Positions 14,240 to 21,156 of a stretch of DNA of 21,156 nt are shown here, piece after piece. Position 1 is the stretch's first letter. Each line of letters starts with the position of its first letter. The stretch spans positions 1 through 21,156 of the forward strand of contig JAEWIV010000489.1 in NCBI GenBank assembly GCA_023386865.1, in the 5' to 3' direction. The notes under the pieces are model-generated. The model worked only from the letters and a program-made list of their open reading frames with translations, was not told the DNA's origin and did no database searches. The translations under genes and the position numbers were made by a program. The stretch comes from Pseudomonadota bacterium. Lineage in GTDB: Bacteria > Pseudomonadota > Alphaproteobacteria > Reyranellales > Reyranellaceae.

Positions 14240-15387
14240 CACAGCCTCCAAGCCTTGAGTCGGCGCACCGCCTCCTCCATCTCGGCGGTGGAGCCGGCGA
14301 AGGAGATGCGCAGCGTCCCGGCGCCGCGCGCGCGGTCGAAGTCGACGCCGGGCGTCGTCGCCACGCCCGTCTCGAGGAGCATGCGCTTGCAGAAGTCGCG
14401 GCTGTCGTTGGTGAGATGGGCGACGTCGCAGTAGAGATAGAAAGCACCCTCGGCCGGGGCGAAGCGGTCGAAGCCTGCTTCGGGCAATCCTGCCAGCAGC
14501 AGGTCGCGGTTGCGGCGGTAGCGGCGCACATGGCCGTCGAGCTCGTCGCGGCAGTCGAAGGCGGCAAGCGCTGCGTGCTGGCTGAGGGTCGGTACGGAGA
14601 TGAAGAAGTTCTGCGTCAGCCGCTCGATCGGGCGCACCAGCTCCTGCGGCACCACCAGCCAGCCGACACGCCACCCGGTCATCGAGACGAACTTGGAGAA
14701 GCTGTTGACGACGATGGCCTGATCCGACACCTCGACCGCCGACACCGTGTCGCCTTCGTAGACGATGCCGTGATAGATCTCGTCGGAGATCAATCGCACG
14801 CCGTTCTCGGCACACCAGCCGGCCAATGCCTTCATCTCGGAATGTCCGACCATGGTGCCGGTGGGATTGGACGGGCTCGCCACGATCAGGCCGTCGATGC
14901 GTCCCGCCTTCTTCAGCGCCTCGACAGTCGGCTGAAAACGGTCGGCCGCCGACGTCGGCAGGTCGACCGCCTCGAGATCGAGCGCCGTCAGGATATTACG
15001 GTAGGCGGGATAGCCCGGCGCGGCGAGCGCGATGCGGTCGCCGGCGTCGAAGCTGGCCAGGAAGGCGAGCGGAAAGCCGCCCGACGAGCCCGTCGTCACG
15101 ATCACGCGTTCCGGCGAGACCTCTGTCCGGTAGGCTTCGCGGTAGTGCCGCGCAATGCGCTCGCGCAACGCCGGAATGCCCAGTGCGGCGACGTAGCCGA
15201 TGCGGTCGCTGTCCAGGGCGGCGTGCGCGGCCGCCAGCGCGCCTTTGGGCGCGGGCGTGCTGGGCTGGCCGACCTCGAGATGGATGACGGTGTCGCCCCC
15301 CGCCTCCATCTCGGCGGCGGCCGCCATGACATCCATCACGATGAACGGATCGACCGCGGCGCCGCGTCGCGAGAGCTTGCCCGACAT
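14236..15387 (-). CDS. PLP-dependent class I/II aminotransferase
   Basis: A 383-residue fold-type I enzyme of the aspartate aminotransferase superfamily. Visible residues are the GQPSTPAP N-terminal loop (40-47), TTGSSGGFPLAF (98-109) at the cofactor phosphate, SPSNPTG (171-177), the PLP-ring aspartate and tyrosine in DEIYH (202-206), Lys232 in NSFSKFVSMTGWRVGW, which would form the Schiff base, and the substrate-carboxylate arginine at 360 in GTLRISFAGS. All are intact, so it should be active. Substrate specificity cannot be read. The start has no clear ribosome binding site, but it lies 6 bases after the stop of the gamma-glutamyltransferase-like gene, and its own stop overlaps the next gene's start. 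Coupled translation within the operon is likely. Confidence 0.9.
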   Translation of the reverse strand: MSGKLSRRGAAVDPFIVMDVMAAAAEMEAGGDTVIHLEVGQPSTPAPKGALAAAHAALDSDRIGYVAALGIPALRERIARHYREAYRTEVSPERVIVTTGSSGGFPLAFLASFDAGDRIALAAPGYPAYRNILTALDLEAVDLPTSAADRFQPTVEALKKAGRIDGLIVASPSNPTGTMVGHSEMKALAGWCAENGVRLISDEIYHGIVYEGDTVSAVEVSDQAIVVNSFSKFVSMTGWRVGWLVVPQELVRPIERLTQNFFISVPTLSQHAALAAFDCRDELDGHVRRYRRNRDLLLAGLPEAGFDRFAPAEGAFYLYCDVAHLTNDSRDFCKRMLLETGVATTPGVDFDRARGAGTLRISFAGSTAEMEEAVRRLKAWRLC

Positions 15388-15393
15388 CGCTGG

Positions 15394-16740
15394 TCAGCGG
15401 GCGATCAGCGCCAATCCGGCTCCGGCCGGATCGATGGCGCTGCGGCAGCTCGAGCCGCTGCCGCGCAGGCCCGACGGGCAGGCGATGGCATTTACCCACC
15501 CGCCCTGCCCGCGCCGTGACGCGAGGACATTGGCAAGCGGCTGGTCCTGCTCGATCGTCGCATACGCAACGTAGCCGGTGGCTTGCGCTGCCGTGGCCGC
15601 GCCACCGCCGGCACCGACGAAGGAGAACTCGCCATTACCGGGGTTGGCGATGATCACAGGGCTGACCGAGCCGGCTTGCGGCGACGGTGCTCCCAGCAGC
15701 ACGCCGACGCCAGGCACCACGGCGCGCGCACCGAAGGTCTGCCCCATCGACAGAGCACAGGCCGCAGCGCCTGCCTTGCCGTCGACCGCGGCAAGCCCGG
15801 CAAAGCCACCGGAATCCGGCGGGGTCGGCCCGCCCGGCGCCTGGCCCTTGAAACCCGCCAACGCCGAGGCACCGGCAGCCGGCGCCGGCGCGACATAGAC
15901 TCGACGCCGCATGCCATAGCTTTCCGTCATCGGTGCGCTTGCTTGCGGCACCGCGGCGCGCAACGCCTCTACGGGCAGGGCGCCGCCCATCTGCTCCGAC
16001 ATCGTGCGGGCGAGCTGGCCCTGGAAGAAGTCAGCGCCACCGCGTTGGCGGATCGCGCCCAGCGTGCTTGCAAGCTCCGGCTGGGTCAGCGTGCTGCCCT
16101 CCGCCAGCGCCCCGCCGCCAAAGGCACGGCCGCCCAGCATCGCTCCGCTCGTCTGCAGATCGCGCCCGAGGGCACGCGATACCGGTACGCCGAAGCGCGC
16201 CAGCCGCTCGGCCGGCGCCACGGTCGCCTCCCAGCGCAATTGACCGTGACGGACATGCATCAATGTGACGGCGCGCACGCCCGACGGTACGGTGAAAGCT
16301 TGGCCGCTAACCGTGCCGGGTGCCGCGATCGGCGGGAAGACGAAGGCCTCGGCAGCCTTGGTCTTGTCGTTGTGCACAATGCACGCACCCGAGGCGCCGA
16401 GACTTGCGGCCGATGGCAGGGTGACGGCCATCGCGAAGTACATCGCGACCGCCGCATCGGCAGCATTGCCGCCAGCCAACAGGATATCGCGCCCGACTTC
16501 TGCGGCACGGCTTTCGTCGGCGGCGACGGCGGAGAACGGAGAAGAGACGCTGTCGGCAATGACGCGCGACAAGCCGCCCTTGCCCGGCGACAGACCAGCG
16601 GGATTCGCCGCCTGGGCCGCGCGTTCAGTTTCTATGTCCGTCTCACTTCTGCCACAAGCCGCCAGCAAGAACAGGCCCGCCAGCGCCAGGGCATGCCTCA
16701 CCGGGGGGGTGCGCGATTGACGCGGCCGCTTAGCGTTCAT
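15394..16740 (-). CDS. gamma-glutamyltransferase-like lipoprotein, apparently without catalytic residues
   Basis: A 448-residue protein, first gene of the six-gene operon. The ATG at 16740 is preferred to one 45 bases upstream because it leads directly into a lipoprotein signal with the lipobox LLAAC (Cys29). The GGT family is recognisable from AAEVGRDILLAGGNAADAAVAMYFAMAVTLPSAASLG near the N-terminus and TFGARAVVPGVGVLLG in the second half. Yet it is over 100 residues shorter than usual. The D/F-R-E substrate arginine site reads EAFVFPP. The T-T/A-H-F-S-V-V-D segment that begins the small subunit reads DSGGFAGLAAVD, with no threonine. Autoprocessing and transpeptidation are therefore doubtful, unless Ser in DSGG substitutes. 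It probably sits in an envelope membrane as a diverged or binding-only homologue. Confidence 0.75.
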   Translation of the reverse strand: MNAKRPRQSRTPPVRHALALAGLFLLAACGRSETDIETERAAQAANPAGLSPGKGGLSRVIADSVSSPFSAVAADESRAAEVGRDILLAGGNAADAAVAMYFAMAVTLPSAASLGASGACIVHNDKTKAAEAFVFPPIAAPGTVSGQAFTVPSGVRAVTLMHVRHGQLRWEATVAPAERLARFGVPVSRALGRDLQTSGAMLGGRAFGGGALAEGSTLTQPELASTLGAIRQRGGADFFQGQLARTMSEQMGGALPVEALRAAVPQASAPMTESYGMRRRVYVAPAPAAGASALAGFKGQAPGGPTPPDSGGFAGLAAVDGKAGAAACALSMGQTFGARAVVPGVGVLLGAPSPQAGSVSPVIIANPGNGEFSFVGAGGGAATAAQATGYVAYATIEQDQPLANVLASRRGQGGWVNAIACPSGLRGSGSSCRSAIDPAGAGLALIAR

Positions 16741-16756
16741 AGCCTGCCCAGAGACC

Positions 16757-18148
16757 GTGCCGCCCGTGTTCAAACGCATCATCACCCTCTTCTCTCTCGC
16801 GCTGTTCGTCCTGGCGCCGCTTGGTGCCGCGCGCGCGCAGCAAGGTCAACGGATCAATCTCATTCGCGACGCCGAAATCGAGAGCACCATCCGCTCCCTC
16901 ACCGTGCCGATCTGGCGGGCAGCCGGCCTCGATCCCAACGCCATCGAGATCATGATCGTCCAGGACAACTCGCTCAATGCTTTCGTGGCGGGTGGCCAGC
17001 GCATCTTCATCAACACCGGTCTGATCATGCGGACTGAGACGCCGAACCAGCTCATCGGCGTCATGGCGCATGAAAGCGGGCACATCGCCGGAGGGCATCT
17101 CGCCCGCATGCAGGAGGAGCTGCGCAACCTGTCGACGCTGCAGATCCTCGAGGCTATCCTCGGCGCGGGCGCCATGGCAGGCGGCGCGATTTCGGGCGGC
17201 GGCGTCGGCCGCGGCGGCGGCGGCTCGACCACCGGCGCCGGCGGACCGAGGCGGCCGGGCTCGCTGATGGCGTTCCTGCACTACACGCAAACGCAGGAGA
17301 GCGCTGCCGACCAGGCGGCAATGAGCTACCTGCAGCGTACCGGCCAGTCGCCCAAGGGCACCATCGACTTCCTCAGGATCCTGCAGCGCGAGGAGCGCCT
17401 GCAGATCAATCGGCGCGACCCCTACCTGACGACCCATCCGCTCACTCCCGAGCGCATCAATGCCTTCGAGCAGGCGGCAGCACAATCGCCCTACGTCAAT
17501 GCGCCCGACACGCCGCAGAACCTCAACATGCACCATCGCATGGTGGCCAAGCTCATGGGCTTCATCATGCCCGATACCGCGCTCGGGCGCTTCGCCGAGG
17601 CCGACCGCTCGGTGCCGGCGCGCTATGCCCGTGCCATCGCCTGGTACCGCAAGGGCGCGCTGGGCTCGGCCCTGCTCGGCATCGACGGCTTGATCAAGGA
17701 ATATCCCAACGACCCCTACTTCCACGAGGTGCGTGGGCAAATGCTCTACGAAAACGGCCGTGCCGCCGAGGCCGTAACCTCGTACCGCAAGGCCGCCCAG
17801 CTTCTGCCGGGCTCGGGGCTGATCAAGATCGACTTCGCCCGCGCGCTGCTCGCCACCAACAACACCGACAACGACCGCGAGGCGGTACGCAATCTCGAGC
17901 TCGCTTCGCAGCAGGAGTCGGGCAGCTTCGACCTTTGGCGCATGATGGCCGAGGGCTATTCCAAGCTGAACAACCCGGGCATGACTTCCCTGGCGCGCGC
18001 CGAGATGGCGGCGTTGCGCGGCAACAAATCGGAAGCCGCCACTCACGCCGACGCCGCCACTCGACAGCTCCAGGCCGGCACGCCGGCCTGGCAGCGCGCC
18101 CAGGACCTCAAGGCCTACATCAACACGCGGCCGGCAGGACGCCGCTAG
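16757..18148 (+). CDS. M48-family zinc metalloprotease with C-terminal TPRs (BepA-like)
   Basis: A 463-residue exported protease. It begins at a GTG at 16757; a second GTG at 16766 is an equally plausible start, and neither has a strong ribosome binding site. The signal peptide ends ARAQ (residue 28). The zinc site is HESGH at 105-109 with the third ligand in ESAAD (Glu181). A Gly-rich loop at about 136-165 separates them. From about residue 280 to the end are TPR-like helical repeats (ARAIAWYRKGALGSALLGI, YENGRAAEAVTSYRKAAQLLPG). In E. coli BepA this arrangement degrades or rescues stalled outer-membrane proteins such as LptD. The DsbA-like gene follows after 15 bases, which fits a role in disulfide-dependent envelope assembly. 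The start lies only 16 bases from the divergent lipoprotein gene. Confidence 0.9.
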   Translation: MPPVFKRIITLFSLALFVLAPLGAARAQQGQRINLIRDAEIESTIRSLTVPIWRAAGLDPNAIEIMIVQDNSLNAFVAGGQRIFINTGLIMRTETPNQLIGVMAHESGHIAGGHLARMQEELRNLSTLQILEAILGAGAMAGGAISGGGVGRGGGGSTTGAGGPRRPGSLMAFLHYTQTQESAADQAAMSYLQRTGQSPKGTIDFLRILQREERLQINRRDPYLTTHPLTPERINAFEQAAAQSPYVNAPDTPQNLNMHHRMVAKLMGFIMPDTALGRFAEADRSVPARYARAIAWYRKGALGSALLGIDGLIKEYPNDPYFHEVRGQMLYENGRAAEAVTSYRKAAQLLPGSGLIKIDFARALLATNNTDNDREAVRNLELASQQESGSFDLWRMMAEGYSKLNNPGMTSLARAEMAALRGNKSEAATHADAATRQLQAGTPAWQRAQDLKAYINTRPAGRR

Positions 18149-18163
18149 TTCCGGAGATCAGTT

Positions 18164-18937
18164 ATGCGTTGGCTCCTTCTCACTGTCTGCGGCGGCCTCG
18201 TGATCGGCGGTGCCGTCGTTGCGACCATGGCGACATCACCGCGCGGCCTCGCCGCCGGTTCGGCCGCGCCCCTGGCCACGGACCAGGTCGAACTGGGCAA
18301 GTCGATCCGTGCTTATCTGCTGGCCAACCCCGAGGTGCTGGTCGACGCCATGCAGGAGCTCGAGCGCAAGCAGGACAGCCAGCGCGACGCGGTGGCCCAG
18401 AAGGGCGTTCAGGAGAAGCAGGCCGAGCTCTATCGCGATCCCGACAGCCCGGTCGGCGGCAATCCCAACGGCGATGTCGTCATCGTCGAGTTCAACGACT
18501 ACCAGTGCCCCTACTGCAAGCGCGCCTACCAGGCGGTTAAGTCGGTGGTCGGCGCCGACAGCAAGGTGAAGATCATCTACAAGGACATCCCGATCCTCGG
18601 CGACGCCTCGAAGATCGCCGCTCTTGCCGCACTTGCCTCGGCGCGACAGGGCAAGCACCAGCCTCTGCACAACGCCCTGATGGAATTCACCGGCAAGCTC
18701 GACCGCGACAAGATCCTCGAGATCGCGGTCGGCGTCGGCATCGACCGTGCCCAGCTCGAGAAGGACATGGAGGATCCCAAGCTGAAGGCGATCATCGATC
18801 GCAACATGGCGTTGGCGAGCGCGCTTGGCGTGCGCGGGACGCCAGCCTTCGTGATCGGCAAGCAGTTCGTGCCGGGCGCCGTCGATGCCGCCGCGCTGAA
18901 GCAGCTCATCGCCGAGGCACGCAAAAGTCAGGGCTGA
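18164..18937 (+). CDS. DsbA-family periplasmic thiol oxidoreductase
   Basis: A 257-residue exported protein with GGAGA before its ATG. An N-terminal signal or anchor spans about 3-23. Residues about 40-95 form a charged helical region (SIRAYLLANPEVLVDAMQELERKQ) as in Com1/ScsC-type proteins, where it often mediates oligomerisation. The thioredoxin-like domain follows, with CPYC at 115-118 in FNDYQCPYCKRAYQ and the cis-proline loop GVRGTPAF (Pro227). These proteins oxidise or isomerise disulfides in periplasmic substrates. It is second in a two-gene operon with the M48/TPR protease. Whether it acts as oxidase or isomerase depends on its partner protein and oligomeric state, which the sequence does not show. 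Confidence 0.9.
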   Translation: MRWLLLTVCGGLVIGGAVVATMATSPRGLAAGSAAPLATDQVELGKSIRAYLLANPEVLVDAMQELERKQDSQRDAVAQKGVQEKQAELYRDPDSPVGGNPNGDVVIVEFNDYQCPYCKRAYQAVKSVVGADSKVKIIYKDIPILGDASKIAALAALASARQGKHQPLHNALMEFTGKLDRDKILEIAVGVGIDRAQLEKDMEDPKLKAIIDRNMALASALGVRGTPAFVIGKQFVPGAVDAAALKQLIAEARKSQG

Positions 18938-18985
18938 CCCTCGGGGCGATACCGCCGCGTTGCAGTGGGCCGCGGCCCGACGAGG

Positions 18986-20467
18986 CTACTTCAGCAGCGT
19001 CGCCTTCAAACCAAGGGTGCTGACAAGGTCGGCGCCAGGGTTCAACAGGTAATCGAGCTTGTCGACCCCTACGGGCGGGTCGGGCTTCGCCTCGACGACG
19101 AGCGTGCCGCCCTGCTCGACGAACCGCGCGACGGTTTCGAGGAGCTGGGTCATGGACTGGGAGATCAGCACGCCCGAGGGTTGATAGCGGCGAACCTCCC
19201 GCGCCCAGCTGGCACGCAGCGTGGCCACGGGCTGGCCGGTCATCGTCGCGAAGGCGCGCAGGCCGCGCTCCAGCAGGCTCTTGTCGGTCAGCACCAGCCG
19301 CGCCGAACCGAGGGCCGCCGTCGAATCCTGCAGCGCCATCAGGTCGCCCTCGTCGAGGGCGTTCCAGAAGTGCGCGTCGGCACTGACGATGCGAGCGGAT
19401 AGTTCGATCTCGCCGAGACCCGGGCTGACCAGCGCGCAGCGATCGAGCGTCAGCTCGCCCTTGCCTTGGTCTTCCGTGCCGTAGCACTCGAAATCGGCCT
19501 TCACATCCTTGAGACCCATCGACTGAAGGGCCATACGCAACGACAGGCCTTCGAGGCCCCGCAACGGCGGCGCCATCACGAAACCCTCGACCGAGGTCCG
19601 CGTGCGGCTGACTTTGTCCCTGACGAGGGCCGTCTGGAAGGTGGCGGCGCCAAGCGAGATGCCGTAGCGCTTCAATAGCTCGCCGCCGAAACCCGTGGCC
19701 TTTGCCGTCTCGACGTGGACGCGGCCGGACGGAGCGCCGGGGAACCACGTATCGGACGACATCGCCGTGATCAGGCGGCTGAAGTCGACCTTGGCCGCCT
19801 TGGTCTCGGCGACGCTGAGCTGCGCGGGCTGCCCCTCGGCGGCAGCGAGGTTGAGGCCCGCCATGGACAGCGCGGCGATGCGACCACGCTCGTAGCCTTC
19901 GAGGACGACCGATCCCAGGGTGACCGTCTCGCCGGTTCCCGGCAGAGCGAGTCGAGCGTTGCGTTGCTCGAGGCGGCGCACGCTTAGCGCCCCCATGGTG
20001 CGGGCGGTGAGCACGGTGAATGCGAACCTGCCGTCGTAGGCCGCATCGTGGCGCGCGAGGTCGATGCCGTCGATCACGAGGGCTTCCATCTCCCACCGTC
20101 CGCCGGTCGCCCGATCGGCGATCTGCACATTCTCGAGTTCGAGCCGATCGGCGCGGAGAGGATCGCCCCAGCGAAAGCCCGCCAGCGGCGTGCGGCCGGC
20201 CAACAGCTCGGCAATCGGCCAAGCCAGCCCCGACGCCTCCCAGCGGCCGACGTTCAGCTCTTCGACGGCGCTCCTGGATTTCAGATTCAAGAGGGTGATG
20301 CGCCGGGTGAACAGGCCCACTTTCACCTCGTCGACCCTCGCTGTGCCGCCGAGCTCGATCTCGCTCTTGATGCCGGCCTCGGCGTGCCGCTCGATCAACG
20401 GCACCGCGGCGACCACCGCACCGGCGAGAATCACAACGGCGATCGACGCAATGACGCTTTTCCTCAC
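18986..20467 (-). CDS. large membrane-anchored protein of unknown function (loosely AsmA-like)
   Basis: A 493-residue protein starting at a GTG at 20467 whose first bases overlap the preceding stop as GTGA, so translation is probably coupled to the glutathione-transferase gene. Residues about 4-25 form a single hydrophobic N-terminal segment, either an uncleaved anchor or a signal. The rest is predicted periplasmic and rich in alternating beta-strand patterns such as ARVDEVKVGLFTRRITLLNLK, RADRLELENVQIAD and GSVVLEGYERGRIAALSMAGL. That pattern recalls AsmA/DUF748-type proteins thought to bridge or insert into the envelope. I do not recognise a specific family and see no catalytic motif. Two isolated cysteines in FECYGTED and LDRCAL could form a disulfide. 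It converges on the DsbA-like gene across 48 bases. Confidence 0.65.
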   Translation of the reverse strand: MRKSVIASIAVVILAGAVVAAVPLIERHAEAGIKSEIELGGTARVDEVKVGLFTRRITLLNLKSRSAVEELNVGRWEASGLAWPIAELLAGRTPLAGFRWGDPLRADRLELENVQIADRATGGRWEMEALVIDGIDLARHDAAYDGRFAFTVLTARTMGALSVRRLEQRNARLALPGTGETVTLGSVVLEGYERGRIAALSMAGLNLAAAEGQPAQLSVAETKAAKVDFSRLITAMSSDTWFPGAPSGRVHVETAKATGFGGELLKRYGISLGAATFQTALVRDKVSRTRTSVEGFVMAPPLRGLEGLSLRMALQSMGLKDVKADFECYGTEDQGKGELTLDRCALVSPGLGEIELSARIVSADAHFWNALDEGDLMALQDSTAALGSARLVLTDKSLLERGLRAFATMTGQPVATLRASWAREVRRYQPSGVLISQSMTQLLETVARFVEQGGTLVVEAKPDPPVGVDKLDYLLNPGADLVSTLGLKATLLK

Positions 20468-21108
20468 GGTTCAGCATCCGGCTGCCTGGACGGCTGGGCG
20501 GCGTCGAAGGCGGGATGCTGCATGCAGGTGGCATGGATACGCTGGATCGTCGGGTAGCGCGCCAGATCGACCTTGAAGCGCTGGGCGTTGAAGACCTGCG
20601 GCGCCAGGCAGAGGTCGGCAAAGGTCGGCGTGTCGCCGTGGCTGAAGGCGCCGGTCCGGTGGTCCCCGGCGATGGTGGCCTCATAGGCTTCGAAGCCGGT
20701 CTCGATCCAGTGACGCGACCACGCGAAGGCGCTCTCCTCCGTCTGGCCGAACTTCTGGCGCAGATAGGCCATGACTCGCAGGTTCTGGATGGGATGGACG
20801 TCGGCCGAAACGATCAGCGACAACGCCCGCACGCGAGCGCGACCGACCGGATCCTTGGGCAGCAACGGCGGCTCGGGGTGCGTCTCCTCGAGATATTCGA
20901 GGATGGCCAGCGACTGAGTCAGCACCTCGCCGGAATCGAGGACCAGGGCCGGCACCAGCTTCTGGGGATTGAGCGCGACATAGTCGGGTGCCGCCTGCTC
21001 GCCCTTGCGCAGGTGGCGCGAGGCATGCTCGACCTCGACGCCCTTGTAGTTCAGCGCGATGCGCACGCGAAACGCCGCCGACGAACGGAAATAACCGATG
21101 AGCTTCAT
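20464..21108 (-). CDS. maiA: zeta-class glutathione S-transferase / maleylacetoacetate isomerase
   Basis: A 214-residue cytoplasmic enzyme with GGAGG 5 bases before its ATG. The N-terminal thioredoxin-fold domain opens with MKLIGYFRSSAAFRVRIALN, the bacterial zeta-class variant of the SSCxxCRVRIAL motif, in which Ser9 or Ser10 activates glutathione. KLVPAL and QSLAILEYLEE (65-75) complete the glutathione site. The C-terminal helical domain has the family's DVHPIQNLRVMAYL (103-116) and TPTFADLCLAPQVFNAQRF. Zeta-class enzymes isomerise maleylacetoacetate to fumarylacetoacetate in tyrosine or homogentisate breakdown. No homogentisate dioxygenase or fumarylacetoacetase lies in the window, and some relatives act instead on maleylpyruvate or halo-acids. 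Its stop overlaps the GTG start of the following unknown gene. Confidence 0.87.
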   Translation of the reverse strand: MKLIGYFRSSAAFRVRIALNYKGVEVEHASRHLRKGEQAAPDYVALNPQKLVPALVLDSGEVLTQSLAILEYLEETHPEPPLLPKDPVGRARVRALSLIVSADVHPIQNLRVMAYLRQKFGQTEESAFAWSRHWIETGFEAYEATIAGDHRTGAFSHGDTPTFADLCLAPQVFNAQRFKVDLARYPTIQRIHATCMQHPAFDAAQPSRQPDAEP

Positions 21109-21156
21109 GACCGCCTCCGCCGGGACACTATCATGTCGTCCGGAGCGCCCCGAAGG

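Noticed and set aside
18967..18978. GGGCCGCGGCCC palindrome between the convergent DsbA-like and unknown genes
   Set aside because: Only a 4-base stem with a 4-base loop and no T-run on either strand; such palindromes are expected by chance at this GC content.

Overview
The window is dense, GC-rich chromosomal DNA with almost no non-coding sequence. The longest gap between genes is about 170 bases (8015-8182). Several families point to an alphaproteobacterium with a soil- or plant-type catabolic lifestyle: a Bug-family binding protein, an orphan TRAP binding protein, paired acyl-CoA dehydrogenases, an M48/TPR protease next to a DsbA-like protein, and the proline-rich tail of what looks like ribonuclease E. 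Reyranella or a related Rhodospirillales/Hyphomicrobiales lineage would fit, but the genus cannot be fixed from this sequence. I see no tRNA, rRNA, CRISPR array, insertion sequence or phage gene.

Layout. 1-2141 (+): the end of a probable rne gene, a membrane-anchored methyltransferase, and a Bug-type periplasmic binding protein. 2145-5745 (-): a BON-domain stress-type protein behind a hairpin that would hide its ribosome binding site, a TRAP binding protein of the 2-oxo-acid type, a short-chain dehydrogenase broken by one in-frame amber codon, and a LacI/GntR-like repressor. 5800-6693 (+): a beta-hydroxyacid dehydrogenase, divergent from the repressor. 6716-8014 (-): an MFS carboxylate transporter. 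Two nearly identical 14-base palindromes, TGGTAGCGCTACCA and TGGTAGCGATACCA, sit upstream of the TRAP gene and in the repressor/dehydrogenase gap. They tie these genes into one probable local regulon for uptake and oxidation of a hydroxy- or oxo-acid.

8183-10404 (-) holds two adjacent, dissimilar acyl-CoA dehydrogenase subunits that probably form one heteromeric enzyme. Divergent from them is a small NTF2/SnoaL-fold protein (10475-10954).

10983-16740 (-) is the most unusual part: six tightly packed genes. In transcription order they are a lipoprotein resembling gamma-glutamyltransferase but without a recognisable catalytic threonine, a PLP aminotransferase, three tandem secreted LprI/DUF3298-type paralogues, and a RidA-family protein without the family's catalytic arginine. 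Four of the five junctions are overlaps (one TTGA, two ATGA, one of 20 bases) and the fifth is a 6-base gap, so the six products are probably made together. Their joint role is not known to me; an envelope or peptidoglycan-related function is only a guess.

Divergent from that operon, only 16 bases away, is an M48 protease with TPRs (BepA-like) followed by a DsbA-family thiol oxidoreductase (16757-18937, +), an envelope-protein quality-control pair. The window ends with a zeta-class glutathione transferase/maleylacetoacetate isomerase whose stop overlaps the GTG start of a large unknown membrane-anchored protein (18986-21108, -).
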